DNA of 64,000 bases from Chersky-840 sp963810195 (GCA_963810195.1 CAWEMO010000002.1:372001-436000); one strand, 5' to 3'. Numbered from the stretch's first letter, positions 8,844 to 17,694 are shown. Notes: generated by a model from the letters alone, not told the origin. Numbers and translations are program-made.

Positions 8844-9611
8844 GTGGCACGTGGAGGGGACCGTCCGCTTGTCACGTCGGGCCCGTGGCCGAGGCGACCC
8901 CTGGGCGGCCCGGTGGCGGTCCTGGCACACCGGGGCGGGTCCGGGCCCTGGCCCGAGAACAGCCTCGAGGCCTTCGCCGCCGCCCTGCACGCCGGTGCGG
9001 ACGGCGTGGAGCTCGACGTGCGGCGGTGCGTGGACGGGGAATTGGTCGTGCACCACGACGCCGAGGTCACCGGGTCGGGGTTCGTCCACGAGCACGCGCG
9101 CCGAGAGCTGCCGGCGTGGGTGCCCACCCTCGAGGACGCCCTCGCCGCCTGCTCGGGGGCGGTCGTCAACGTGGAGATCAAGAACGTCCCCACCGACCCC
9201 GGCTACGACCCGGCACACCAGGTGGTACGCGACGTCACGTCGGTCCTGGGGCGCGGCGCCGCCGGCGCAGGGCCGTGGCCCTCCCACGTCCTGGTGTCCT
9301 CGTTCTGGCCCGACACCCTGGCCGCGGTGGTCGCCGGGGACGACGCGGCAGCGCTCGGGCTCCTCGTGCACCCCGCCCTCGACGCGGCGTCGGCGCTCGA
9401 CACGGCGCTGAGCCTCCGCTGCGTGGCGCTGCACCCCCATCATTCGCAGGTGGGCGCCGAGCTCGTGAGGCGGGCGCACGACCTCGGCCTCGCCGTCGTC
9501 GCCTGGACCGTGAACAGCCCCGGCGACCTCGATGCCGTCGTCGAAGCAGGGGTGGACGCCGTGATCACCGATTCGGTCCACGACACCCTCGGCCACCTGG
9601 GACGGCTCTGA
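8844..9611 (+). CDS. Glycerophosphodiester phosphodiesterase (GDPD family)
   Basis: The 255-residue protein contains the GDPD catalytic signature: HRGG at residues 29-32, PENS at 37-40, the metal ligands of VELDV (E56, D58) and the second catalytic histidine in VVHHD (H71). The family hydrolyses glycerophosphodiesters to glycerol 3-phosphate and an alcohol. No signal peptide is visible, so it probably acts in the cytoplasm. The start is GTG 8844. A TAACGT hexamer ends 8 bases before it and no ribosome site is seen, which suggests a leaderless mRNA. The basic residues before AVLAHRGG could be an extension if a later start is used. Confidence 0.9.
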   Translation: MARGGDRPLVTSGPWPRRPLGGPVAVLAHRGGSGPWPENSLEAFAAALHAGADGVELDVRRCVDGELVVHHDAEVTGSGFVHEHARRELPAWVPTLEDALAACSGAVVNVEIKNVPTDPGYDPAHQVVRDVTSVLGRGAAGAGPWPSHVLVSSFWPDTLAAVVAGDDAAALGLLVHPALDAASALDTALSLRCVALHPHHSQVGAELVRRAHDLGLAVVAWTVNSPGDLDAVVEAGVDAVITDSVHDTLGHLGRL

Positions 9612-9700
9612 GCGGTCCCGGGCCGGAGCTGGCCGGGCGCGCCGGGGGCTCGACCGAGCGGATTGGTCCGAGGCGCCCGTTCTCGGGAACAATCGATGCC

Positions 9701-10481
9701 ATGAACGTCGTCGTCTGCGTGAAACAGATCCCCGATCCGGCCGCGCCCCAGGCCCTCGACCCCCAGACCCACACCCTGGTCAGGGAGGGGAAGCTCATCA
9801 TGGACGACTCCGACGCCTACGGCGTCGAGATGGGTCTGCAGCTGGCCGAGGCGGCGGGCGGCGGCGAGGTCACCCTGGTCTCGATGGCACCGGCAGGGGA
9901 GACGTCGGGCCTGCGCACGGCCCTCGCCATGGGAGCGGCGAAGGCCATCCTCGTGAGCGACGACGCCCTCAAGGGGTCCGACGCGCTGTCGACGGCCAAG
10001 GTCCTGGCCAAGGCCATCGAGCGGGCGCAACCCGACCTCGTCATCGCGGCGACGGAGTCGACCGACGGGTACACCGGGACGACGCCGGTCCAGGTGGCCG
10101 AGCTGCTGGGCTTCCCGTCGGTCACCTTCGCCAAGAAGGTGTCGGTGGGCGACGGCCGGGTCCATGTCGAACGCCAGACCGAGGCCGGCTACGACGAGGT
10201 CGACTGCCCCCTTCCCGCCGTGGTGACCGTCACCGCAGGCGTGGTCGAGCCCGCGCTACCCGTCGTTCAAGGGAATCATGGCGGCGAAGTCCAAGCCGGT
10301 GGACCAGCTGACGGTGGCCGACCTCGGCCTCGACGCAGGCCAGGTCGGCGCGGCGGGCTCGCGCCAGGAGGTCACCGACGTCAGCGCGGCCGAGGAGCGC
10401 AAGGCCGGCGAGATCGTCGTCGACGAGGGCGACGGTTACGAGCACGTCGTCCGGTTCCTCGAGCAGCTCAAGCTCGTCTGA
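9701..10481 (+). CDS. etfB: Electron transfer flavoprotein beta subunit, apparent single-base frameshift
   Basis: EtfB pairs with EtfA to carry electrons from acyl-CoA and other dehydrogenases to the membrane. The first 183 codons (MNVVVCVKQIPDP..., then the segment with ATESTDGYTGTTP) are in one frame. The rest (MAAKSKPVDQL... ending FLEQLKLV) is in the next frame. Removing one C from the CCC at 10250-10252 restores VEPRYPSFKGIMAAKSKP, the standard EtfB sequence, and a 259-residue protein of normal length. Because the partner etfA is intact and lies 48 bases downstream, an assembly error is more likely than a true pseudogene. An AACAAT hexamer 7 bases before the ATG hints at a leaderless start. 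Confidence 0.9.
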
Positions 10482-10529
10482 CGCCGGCCGCGGCCGCCCC
10501 GTCCTCGCACGCACCCCCAGGAGAAGAGC

Positions 10530-11501
10530 ATGTCGATCGACAAGATTTGGGTCCTCGCCGAGTCGGCCGAGGGCAACCCCACGAGCACCACCCTCGAGCT
10601 GCTCACGCACGCCCGCACGATGGGCACCACCACGGAGGCCGTGGCGTGGGGGGCGGACACCGCCTCGGTGGCGGCCGAGCTCGGCAACTACGGTGCCACG
10701 ACCGTCTACGACGTGGGCGATCTCGGGGACTCACTCCCCGGTGCTCCGGTGGCGGGCGCCATCGCCTCGCTCGTCGGGTCGGGCAACCGCCCCGACGTCA
10801 TCCTCATCCCCGCCAGCTACGACGGCCGTGACATCGCCGGTCGCCTCTCGGTGCGGCTCGACGCGCCGGTGATCACCAACGTCGTGGATCTGACCGCCGA
10901 CGGGGACGACGTGCGCTCTCAGCACGGGCTGTTCGGCGGCGCCCAGGTGGCCTCGGCCCGGTTCACCGGCGAGCGCCCGTGGGTCTTCGTCGTGCGAGCC
11001 AAGTCCTTCGCGGCCGATCCGGCCGGCGGGGGCGCCCCCCAAGTCGTGGCGGCCCCTGTCCCCGAGCTCGGTGCCACCGACGGCACCAAGGTCCTCGCCC
11101 GTCACGCCGAGGAGCGCACCGGGCCCAAGCTCGACGAGGCCGAAGTCGTGGTGTCGGGGGGCCGGGGTCTCGGGGCCGCCGAGCACTACGCCATGATCGA
11201 GGAGCTGGCCAAGTTGCTGCGGGGCGCCCCCGGGGCCAGCCGTGCCATCGTCGACGCCGGCTGGGTGCCGTACTCGCACCAGGTGGGCCAGACGGGCAAG
11301 ACCGTGAAGCCCACGGTGTACATCGCCTGCGGGATCTCGGGCGCGACCCAGCACCTCGTGGGCATGAAGGGCTCGAAGAACATCGTCGCCATCAACAAGG
11401 ACCAGGACGCCCCCATCTTCTCGGTGGCCGACCTCGGTATCGTCGGTGACGTCCACAAGGTCGTGCCGAAGCTGATCGAGGCCCTCAAGGCGCGCAGCTG
11501 A
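10530..11501 (+). CDS. etfA: Electron transfer flavoprotein alpha subunit
   Basis: The 323-residue product is full length for EtfA. The C-terminal FAD-binding segment is clear: VGQTGKTVKP near residue 249, ACGISGATQHLVGM near 267, and NKDQDAPIF near 288. It forms the heterodimer with EtfB in the cytoplasm and hands electrons to the quinone pool through ETF:quinone oxidoreductase, not seen in this window. A good ribosome site (AGGAGAAGAGC) precedes ATG 10530. etfB and etfA form one operon, closed by a hairpin at 11504-11525. Confidence 0.95.
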   Translation: MSIDKIWVLAESAEGNPTSTTLELLTHARTMGTTTEAVAWGADTASVAAELGNYGATTVYDVGDLGDSLPGAPVAGAIASLVGSGNRPDVILIPASYDGRDIAGRLSVRLDAPVITNVVDLTADGDDVRSQHGLFGGAQVASARFTGERPWVFVVRAKSFAADPAGGGAPQVVAAPVPELGATDGTKVLARHAEERTGPKLDEAEVVVSGGRGLGAAEHYAMIEELAKLLRGAPGASRAIVDAGWVPYSHQVGQTGKTVKPTVYIACGISGATQHLVGMKGSKNIVAINKDQDAPIFSVADLGIVGDVHKVVPKLIEALKARS

Positions 11502-11503
11502 CC

Positions 11504-11525
11504 GGGGCGCCGGCGACGGCGCCCC
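11504..11525 (+). terminator. Hairpin after etfA
   Basis: GGGGCGCC (11504-11511) and GGCGCCCC (11518-11525) form a perfect 8-bp stem with a 6-base loop two bases after the etfA stop codon. No T-run follows. Its position suggests transcription termination or 3'-end protection. Confidence 0.6.
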
Positions 11526-11661
11526 AGGCTCGACGACGGCCGACACGCGCCGCGCCGCCTGCGTCATGATCCGCAGGGGGTTCGTGCTGTAGCGTGCGAG
11601 GTCCGGTACGCCGCGTAACCCCGGGGGTGCGCTCCCTCTGAGCAACGGGTGATTCGCACGC

Positions 11662-13086
11662 ATGCTGTTCCCGACGACCGACTTCGCCATCTTCTTCGCC
11701 GTGGCCTTCACGGTGAACTGGCTGCTGAACCCCTACCCGCGTCTGTGGAAGCTCGCGATGGTGGTGGCCAGCTACGTCTTCTACAGCTGGTGGGACTGGC
11801 GCTTCGTGTTCCTCCTGGCGGCGGTGACGGCCATCGCGCAGGTCGGAGCAGTGGTGGTGCAGCGGTGCGAGGAAGAGCGCTCCAGGCGGATCGCCATGAT
11901 TGCGAGCGTCACCGCCCTGCTCGGAGTCCTGGGATGGTTCAAGTACTACGGCTTCGTGGCCGTGAACGTGGACAACCTCTTCCACGCCCTCGGGGCCGGG
12001 CAGCTCCTCCCGCTGCTCTCGGTGACGCTTCCGGTCGGGGTGTCGTTCTTCACCTTCATGGCCCTCAGCTACGTGATCGACGTCTACCGCCGGAAGCTCG
12101 AACCAGCTCGCGCTCTCGACGCCGCCGTCTACCTGTCGTTCTTCCCCCATCTCGTGGCCGGTCCCATCGTGAGGGGCGAGGAGCTTCTTCCCCAGATCCG
12201 CCGCCGGCGCGACCCGGCCAGGATCGACTTCGGACGCGCCGCCTGGCTCGTCGCCGCCGGCCTGTTCAAGAAGGTCGTGATCTCCTCGTACGTCGACTCG
12301 GCCATCGTGACCCCGGTCTTCTCGGCGCCGCACCAGCATTCGGCCCTCGAGATCCTCTTCGCCGCGTACGGCTACGCCGTCGAGATCTACGCGGACTTCA
12401 GCGGGTACACCGACATCGCCATCGGCCTGGCCATGTTCCTCGGCATCCGCTTCCCGCAGAACTTCGACCGGCCCTACACCGCCCGCAATCTCCAGGACTT
12501 CTGGCGACGCTGGCACATGACGCTGTCCCGGTGGCTGCGCGACTACCTCTACATCCCGCTAGGTGGAGGCCGAAGTCCGCAGTGGACGGTGGCCAGGAAC
12601 ATCATGATCACGATGATCCTGGGGGGACTCTGGCACGGGGCGGGGTGGACCTTCGTCGCCTGGGGCGCCCTCCACGGCACGGGCCAGGTCGTGGGGCATG
12701 TCCGCCGGTCACGCCGGCTGGCCGAGGGTGTCGACCCGCTGCCCGACGGCAGGCTCCGGGTGATCGTGCAACGCGTCGTCACCTTCCACGTCGTGTGCCT
12801 GGGCTGGATCTTCTTCAACGCCGACTCCATCTCGACGGCGGGCACCCTGATCGGCCGGCTGTTCACGGCCTGGGGCCGGGCCCCTCTGGTGACACCCCTG
12901 GTGGTGATCACGGTCGTGGGCACGGTGGCGCTCCAGTACATGCCCACTTCCCTCGGTGGCCGGGTGCAGCGTGAGTTCGCCCGTCAACCCTGGGCGGTCC
13001 AAGGGGCCATACTGGGGGCCGTCCTTCTGGTCATCACGACGCTCGGGCCACAGGGTGTCGCACCGTTCATCTACTACAAGTTCTAG
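11662..13086 (+). CDS. MBOAT-family membrane O-acyltransferase (AlgI/PatA-like)
   Basis: The 474-residue polytopic membrane protein has many hydrophobic helices from the N-terminus on (MLFPTTDFAIFFAVAF). Its MBOAT signature segments include HLVAGPIVRGEELLPQI (about 156-173), RRWHMTLSRWLRDYLYIPLGG (about 273-293) and the catalytic-His motif GLWHGAGW (about 322-329). AlgI-type MBOATs pass an acetyl group from the cytoplasm across the membrane. The gene is followed 83 bases later by an SGNH-fold hydrolase, the usual partner that transfers the acetyl group to a cell-surface polymer. A TAGCGT hexamer at about 11590 could be its -10. The polymer substrate is unknown. Confidence 0.92.
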   Translation: MLFPTTDFAIFFAVAFTVNWLLNPYPRLWKLAMVVASYVFYSWWDWRFVFLLAAVTAIAQVGAVVVQRCEEERSRRIAMIASVTALLGVLGWFKYYGFVAVNVDNLFHALGAGQLLPLLSVTLPVGVSFFTFMALSYVIDVYRRKLEPARALDAAVYLSFFPHLVAGPIVRGEELLPQIRRRRDPARIDFGRAAWLVAAGLFKKVVISSYVDSAIVTPVFSAPHQHSALEILFAAYGYAVEIYADFSGYTDIAIGLAMFLGIRFPQNFDRPYTARNLQDFWRRWHMTLSRWLRDYLYIPLGGGRSPQWTVARNIMITMILGGLWHGAGWTFVAWGALHGTGQVVGHVRRSRRLAEGVDPLPDGRLRVIVQRVVTFHVVCLGWIFFNADSISTAGTLIGRLFTAWGRAPLVTPLVVITVVGTVALQYMPTSLGGRVQREFARQPWAVQGAILGAVLLVITTLGPQGVAPFIYYKF

Positions 13087-13169
13087 GGCCGCCTCCGAGA
13101 TCGGGGCGCTGAGTCGTCATCGAGTTCCCGGGGGGCGGTTCCGAGCATGCACGTGCACACGCGGACCAC

Positions 13170-14444
13170 ATGACCGAAACCCCCGCTGACCTCACGAACG
13201 GGGCCCGGGGCCGATCCCCCGGTCCCGTGGCGACGGCCGCTGACGGCGGCCACCGCGACACGGCCGCTGACGGCGGCCACCGCGACACGGCCGCTGACGG
13301 CGGCCACCGCGACACGGCCGCTGACGGCGGCCACCGCGACACGGCCGGCAACGGAACCGGCGGGCCGGTGCGTGTCCCAGACGTGGCCGAGTCGAACGAG
13401 CGTCCCGTGCCGGGGAGGGTCCACGTCACGTGGCGCCACGCTCTGGCGGCGGGCCTGATGTGCTTCGCGGTGTGGCTGCTTCTCGACGCGCCGACGCTCC
13501 TGCACTCGGCTCAGGACTCACCGATCGGGACCCGCCGCAGCGTCGCCATGACCGTGCTGCGACCCATAGCCGACGTCTCGAACGCGCTCGGTCTGTCCCA
13601 TGTCGTCGGGGGGGCCAACCGCGCCATCGGGCGCACCGGGAACACCGGAAGCGGGAGCGGCGTGCTGCAGGTCGAGGGACCCCCGGCCCACACGCACCGG
13701 CCTCCCCCTCCGCACCCGCACGTCGTCCCCGCCCCGACGCCCGCGTCGAGCCCCACCACCCCGGTCACCGCTCCCGACGGACTGGCACCGCTGGGGACCC
13801 CCACGCCGTCGGCGCCCCTGCGCCTGCTGGTGGTGGGTGACTCCCTCGGGATCGACTTCGGACAGCCGCTCGTGAACGACCTGGCCGCCACCGACGTCGT
13901 GAGCGCGGTGCTCGACGGTCACATCGACACGGGGTTGTCGCGGCCCGACTACTTCGACTGGCAGACCGAACTCCAGAGCGACCTCGCGAAGTACCAGCCG
14001 CAGGCCGTGGTGGTGTTCATCGGCGCCAACGACCCCCAGAACTTCGTCGACAACGGCACCGCGCTCGGCTACGGCACGGCGGCGTGGAACGCCGCGTACG
14101 CCCAACGGGTCGGGGCGTTCATGCAGGCGGCCGTGAGCAGCGGGGCCCGGGTGCTGTGGGTCGGCATGCCACCCATGGCCGATCCCGTGCTCAACGCCAA
14201 GATGGAGGACCTCAACAGCATCTACCAGAGCCAGGCGGCGCTGCACCACGGAGTCACCTACTTCGCCTCGTGGCCTGTGTTGTCGGACCCCCAGGGTCAC
14301 TACGCCGCCTTCTTGCCGAACGCCTCGGGGAACGAGGTGCAGATCAGGGACCCCGACGGCACACACCTCGCTGAGCCCGGCGCGCAGCGCCTGTCCCAAG
14401 CCGCCATCTCGTTCATGGACCACGAGTGGGGACTCGTCCTGTAG
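13170..14444 (+). CDS. Membrane-anchored SGNH/GDSL hydrolase (DUF459-like), partner of the MBOAT protein
   Basis: This 424-residue protein has a cytoplasmic N-terminal tail with four copies of a nine-residue AADGGHRDT repeat (residues about 22-57). One membrane helix lies around 92-112 and a Pro/Thr-rich linker around 160-210. The outer SGNH domain has nucleophile motif VVGDSLG near 222, FIGAND near 283, and catalytic PDGTHL near 393. The layout matches O-acetyltransferase partners of AlgI-like MBOATs, which act on wall or capsular polysaccharide. The DNA encoding the N-terminal repeat is exactly repeated. Start ATG 13170 has no strong ribosome site. Confidence 0.88.
   Translation: MTETPADLTNGARGRSPGPVATAADGGHRDTAADGGHRDTAADGGHRDTAADGGHRDTAGNGTGGPVRVPDVAESNERPVPGRVHVTWRHALAAGLMCFAVWLLLDAPTLLHSAQDSPIGTRRSVAMTVLRPIADVSNALGLSHVVGGANRAIGRTGNTGSGSGVLQVEGPPAHTHRPPPPHPHVVPAPTPASSPTTPVTAPDGLAPLGTPTPSAPLRLLVVGDSLGIDFGQPLVNDLAATDVVSAVLDGHIDTGLSRPDYFDWQTELQSDLAKYQPQAVVVFIGANDPQNFVDNGTALGYGTAAWNAAYAQRVGAFMQAAVSSGARVLWVGMPPMADPVLNAKMEDLNSIYQSQAALHHGVTYFASWPVLSDPQGHYAAFLPNASGNEVQIRDPDGTHLAEPGAQRLSQAAISFMDHEWGLVL
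13233..13340 (+). repeat. Four exact copies of a 27-bp in-frame repeat
   Basis: Copies at 13233-13259, 13260-13286, 13287-13313 and 13314-13340 are identical. They encode the repeated AADGGHRDT in the N-terminal tail of the SGNH hydrolase. Exact identity points to recent expansion by slippage or recombination. Confidence 0.95.
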
Positions 14445-14455
14445 CCGGACGGTCC

Positions 14456-14959
14456 GTGTGGGTGCTGCGTCATGCCAAGGCGGCATCGCAGGGTCCCGAC
14501 GACCACAGCCGTCCGCTCACGGAGCGGGGAACGCGCCAGGCCACCGACGTGGGGCGCTACCTCGCCGGCGCGCCCGTCGCCGATGGACCGGTCCCCGAGG
14601 TCGTGCTGTCCTCGTCGGCGCGGCGTGCGCTGCAGACCGCCGAGCTCGTGATGGCGCAGATGCCCTCGCGCGTGGAGCTCGTGGTCGAACGCAGGCTGTA
14701 CGATGCCGATGCCGACGACGTCGCCGAGCTGCTCCGTGAGCGTGGACCAGAGGAGCGGTCGGTGCTCGTGGTGGGTCACAACCCGACGCTGCACGAGTTC
14801 GCCCTGCTCCTCGTCGACCCCGAGGACCCGGAACGCGTCCGGCTCGAGCAGGGGTTCCCCACCGCCGCCCTGGCGGTGGTGACGGTGGCGACACCCACCT
14901 GGGCGCAGCTGTCGCTGGGGACCGGCACGCTGCTCGATCTCCGCACTCCCCCCCGCTGA
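14456..14959 (+). CDS. sixA: SixA-like phosphohistidine phosphatase
   Basis: The 167-residue product is a short histidine-phosphatase-superfamily protein. It has the N-terminal catalytic RHAKA (His6 if GTG 14456 is the start), an internal Arg in LSSSARRALQTAELV, and the second catalytic His in VVGHNPTLHEF near 106. SixA removes phosphate from phosphohistidine, for example on phosphotransfer domains. A more distal GTG at 14426 would overlap the preceding gene; I prefer 14456 because family members begin right at the RHxK motif. No ribosome site is visible for either. It probably shares a transcript with the MBOAT/SGNH pair. Confidence 0.85.
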   Translation: MWVLRHAKAASQGPDDHSRPLTERGTRQATDVGRYLAGAPVADGPVPEVVLSSSARRALQTAELVMAQMPSRVELVVERRLYDADADDVAELLRERGPEERSVLVVGHNPTLHEFALLLVDPEDPERVRLEQGFPTAALAVVTVATPTWAQLSLGTGTLLDLRTPPR

Positions 14960-15139
14960 CGCGCCGGCTGGCACGAACGGCGCTCGGGCGGCCCGCGGTC
15001 GGTCGAGGTCGTCGAGGTCGTCGCGCACAGCCTCGGGACCCTCGCCACCGTGCTCGGCCGGTACGAAGATGGAGTCCCATTTCACCCAGGCGCTGGGGAT
15101 CCACGAGAAGCTCGCCGCACGACACCGTGGCCGTCGCGA

Positions 15140-15826
15140 TCAGACCAGCGGCCAGGGGTAGTGGTAGGTGTCGGGATCGGGCACCGGGAACCGGCCCGCC
15201 TCGAGCAATGCCCCGGCGCGCCGGCTCACGGCGGCCACCTCGCGGGCCGAGAGCAGGGGGCCCAGCGCCTCGGGCGGGCACTCGGCCACCCGGGCGAGGT
15301 CGTCGACGAGGCCGGCGGGCAGGGGCTCACCGGCGAACTCCCAGATGACGGTGCGCAGCTTGGGCTCGGTGTGGAAGCACAGGCCGTTGTCGATGGCCCA
15401 CACCTTCCCGTCCTCGCCCAGGATGCAGTGCCCGCTCTTGCGATCCGCGTTGTTGGCCACCACGTCGAAGGCGCAGATGGCCCGCAGCCGGTCGTGATGC
15501 TCCTCCTGCTCCACCAGGGTGAAATGGTGCTGGGAGAAGTCGGCGGGGATGAACAGCTGCAGGGAGCCGGGGCCGAGCGGCGCGTCGTCGCGCTCCACGG
15601 TCTCAGGGACCAGGTCCCACCCCAGGGCGCGCGACAACTCGTAGGCGGCGACCTCGCGCCGGTAGATCGCCTCGGGGAAGTCCCACAGGTGACGCTCGCC
15701 GCGCCCGGGCTTGTACACCGCGCCCGCCTCCTCCTCCCCCAGCACGCACGTGGTGAGGAAGGTGTGGTTCGAGCTCCACGGCAGCCGGCCGACGACTTCG
15801 ATGTCGCCCTCGGTCAGGAGCCTCAA
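15140..15826 (-). CDS. SCO1664-family protein (HipA/PI-kinase-like fold)
   Basis: The 228-residue protein matches the actinobacterial SCO1664 family, whose function is unknown but whose sequence resembles phosphatidylinositol-kinase/HipA-type enzymes. Kinase-like elements are GAVYKPGRGERHLWDF near 39-54 (candidate ATP-binding Lys), FDVVANNADRKSGHCI near 122-137 (catalytic loop with Asp and Asn) and WAIDNGLCFH near 145-154 (metal-binding Asp). The start is TTG 15826, which overlaps the DUF3090 stop codon (TTGA at 15823-15826), so translation is probably coupled. It is the third gene of a three-gene operon with DUF3090 and a histidine phosphatase. Confidence 0.88.
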   Translation of the reverse strand: MRLLTEGDIEVVGRLPWSSNHTFLTTCVLGEEEAGAVYKPGRGERHLWDFPEAIYRREVAAYELSRALGWDLVPETVERDDAPLGPGSLQLFIPADFSQHHFTLVEQEEHHDRLRAICAFDVVANNADRKSGHCILGEDGKVWAIDNGLCFHTEPKLRTVIWEFAGEPLPAGLVDDLARVAECPPEALGPLLSAREVAAVSRRAGALLEAGRFPVPDPDTYHYPWPLV

Positions 15827-16320
15827 GTGGCGGGCGGCCGGTGGCCGTTGGTCCTCGGGCACTCGTGTCCGGACGGGTCGAGGGGGCCGCCGCACAGCGG
15901 GCACGGCGGACGCCCCGCTTCGACGATGGTGGTGGCGCGGATGGCGAAGGCGGCGGCCTGGGCGCGCGTGATCGTGAAACGGGCCATGTCGCCCTCCTCG
16001 TCCTCGGCCACCAGCTCCTCGGCCACGAGGACGATCCGGTCGAGCGCGTCGTCGTAGCTCACCCCGAGGGTGCCGATCACCCAGTGGGGGTCGGCGGGCT
16101 CCTCGAGCTCGAGGTCGACAGGGAGGTCCTCGGGCCGGTCGAGATCGGCGAGCAGGCGCCCGAGGTACTCCGCCAGCACCGACACCTGTTGCTTCTCCGC
16201 CTTCAAGGTGACGACGGTCAGCCCGCTGCGGCACTGCAGCAGGAACACGCGCTGGCCGACCTCGCCCTCCGTGCCGACCGTGAAGCGGTCGAGGTCTCCA
16301 AGGTCGAGGGCCGGGCTCAT
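15823..16320 (-). CDS. DUF3090-family protein with C-terminal zinc ribbon
   Basis: This 165-residue protein is the DUF3090 member that sits between SCO1664-type and MSMEG_4193-type genes in actinobacteria. The N-terminus (MSPALDLGDLDRFTVG) and body (FTITRAQAAAFA) are typical. The C-terminus holds PPCPLCGGP and HECPRT, a CxxC...C cluster that may bind zinc. Its ATG overlaps the stop codon of the phosphatase gene by four bases (ATGA, 16317-16320), and its own stop overlaps the SCO1664 start. Function is unknown. Confidence 0.9.
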   Translation of the reverse strand: MSPALDLGDLDRFTVGTEGEVGQRVFLLQCRSGLTVVTLKAEKQQVSVLAEYLGRLLADLDRPEDLPVDLELEEPADPHWVIGTLGVSYDDALDRIVLVAEELVAEDEEGDMARFTITRAQAAAFAIRATTIVEAGRPPCPLCGGPLDPSGHECPRTNGHRPPAT

Positions 16321-16961
16321 GACACCGCCAACTCTGACAGTGACGCGGTGGCGTTGACGCACAGCACATAGGAGCCGGTTTCGCCGCGCACGAGCGCGGT
16401 GACCGAGCACGGCGACACCGCCAGCCTCTGGAAGAGGTCGAGGGGGACGCCGGCGGTAGCGGCGACGGCCGCCTTGATGGGATCCGCGTGCGACACAGCC
16501 ACGAAGGTTTCCCCCCGGTGGCGCTCCGCGAGCCGGTCCAGGGCGCTCAGCATGCGGGCCTGCATCTCGACGAAGGACTCCCCGTCGGGGAAGCGGAACG
16601 CGCTCGGGAAGGCCTGCACCGTGCGCCACTCACGCCGCCTGCGCAGAGCCCCGAGCTTGGCCCCCGTCCAGGTGCCGAAGTCGCACTCGAGCAGGCCCCG
16701 CTCGACGCGTACCCGCAGGCCGAGTCGCCGGGCGATCGGCTTGGCCGTCTCCATGGCTCGCTCCAGGGGCGACGCGTACACCGCGGCGGGGGGCTTTCCG
16801 AGGGCGGCGATGCGCTCGGCGGCCTGTTCGGCCTGGGCCCTGCCTTCCTCCGACAGGTGCAGGCCCGGGGCCCGCCCGGGGAGCACGGACCCGGTGGTGG
16901 GCGTGCGCCCGTGCCGGACGAGGAGCGCGACGGCAGGGGCCGGATTTCGGCGGGTGGGCAC
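16317..16961 (-). CDS. Histidine phosphatase family protein (MSMEG_4193 type)
   Basis: The 214-residue product belongs to the phosphoglycerate-mutase-like histidine phosphatases. It has LLVRHGRT near residue 16 (catalytic His), the conserved ASPLERAMETA near 64, LLECDFGTWTG near 92 and VAVSHADPIK near 150 (second His). In actinobacteria this subtype heads the operon with DUF3090 and SCO1664. The substrate is unknown. The start GTG 16961 lies 25 bases from the divergent uracil-DNA glycosylase gene, so the two share a promoter region. Confidence 0.9.
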   Translation of the reverse strand: MPTRRNPAPAVALLVRHGRTPTTGSVLPGRAPGLHLSEEGRAQAEQAAERIAALGKPPAAVYASPLERAMETAKPIARRLGLRVRVERGLLECDFGTWTGAKLGALRRRREWRTVQAFPSAFRFPDGESFVEMQARMLSALDRLAERHRGETFVAVSHADPIKAAVAATAGVPLDLFQRLAVSPCSVTALVRGETGSYVLCVNATASLSELAVS

Positions 16962-16986
16962 GGCGCGCCATCGTACGCTGTCGGCC

Positions 16987-17694
16987 GTGCACGTCTCACC
17001 GCTCGACGAGCTGACCAGCGAGATCATACGGTGCCGGCGCTGCCCTCGCCTGGTGGCGTGGCGCGAGCAGGTGGCGCGTGAGCGCCGGGCGTCCTTCGCC
17101 GGCCAGGAGTACTGGGGCCGGCCCGTCCCGGGCTTCGGTGATCCCCGGGCCCGCGTGGCCGTGGTGGGGCTCGCCCCCGCCGCGCACGGCGGGAACAGGA
17201 CGGGGCGCGTCTTCACCGGCGACCGGTCCGGGGACTGGCTGTTCGCGGCGCTGTGGCGCGCCGGGCTCGCCAACCAGCCCGAGAGCGTGGCCGTCGACGA
17301 CGGCCTCGAGCTACGGGGTGCCTACGTGCTCGCCGCCGTGCGCTGCGCCCCGCCCCAGAACAAGCCGACACCGGCCGAGCGCGACGAGTGTCGGCCGTTC
17401 CTCCATCGCGAGCTCGGGCTGCTCGGCGAGCTGCGGGTGGTGGTCGCCCTGGGCCAGTTCGCCTACCAGGTGGTGGCCGAAGAGCTCGACCTGCGGCCCC
17501 GGCCGAAATTCGGCCACGGGGTCGAGGCGCTCACCGCGGGCGGCCCCACGGTGCTGTGCTCGTACCACCCGAGCCAGCAGAACACCTTCACCGGGAGGCT
17601 CACCGAGCCCATGCTCGATGCCGTGTTCGACCGGGCCCGCGCCCTGTCGGGCCTGTCGGGCCGCGCCTCGGGCTCAGGCTCGCGGCCGGTGTGA
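16987..17694 (+). CDS. udgB: Type-5 uracil-DNA glycosylase (UdgB)
   Basis: This 235-residue enzyme has the iron-sulfur uracil-DNA-glycosylase pattern. Cysteines C16 and C19 (CRRC), C120 (VRCAPP) and C135 (DECRP) can hold a [4Fe-4S] cluster. Motif A reads GLAPAAHGGNRTGR and motif B HPSQQNTFTGR, which are family-5 features (Ala rather than Asp or Glu in motif A). It removes uracil, hypoxanthine and related damage from DNA. A TACGCT hexamer at 16974-16979 ends 7 bases before GTG 16987, so the mRNA is probably leaderless. Confidence 0.92.
   Translation: MHVSPLDELTSEIIRCRRCPRLVAWREQVARERRASFAGQEYWGRPVPGFGDPRARVAVVGLAPAAHGGNRTGRVFTGDRSGDWLFAALWRAGLANQPESVAVDDGLELRGAYVLAAVRCAPPQNKPTPAERDECRPFLHRELGLLGELRVVVALGQFAYQVVAEELDLRPRPKFGHGVEALTAGGPTVLCSYHPSQQNTFTGRLTEPMLDAVFDRARALSGLSGRASGSGSRPV

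Noticed and set aside
10278..10481. A 67-residue independent small gene after etfB
   Set aside because: MAAKSKPVDQL and its tail are the usual EtfB C-terminus, so it is the frameshifted end of etfB.
13233..13340. The 27-bp repeat array as a CRISPR
   Set aside because: The copies are directly adjacent without spacers and encode an in-frame peptide repeat.
14960..15139. A small gene in the gap between sixA and the SCO1664-family gene
   Set aside because: Short frames exist on both strands but none has a ribosome site, family motif or convincing composition.
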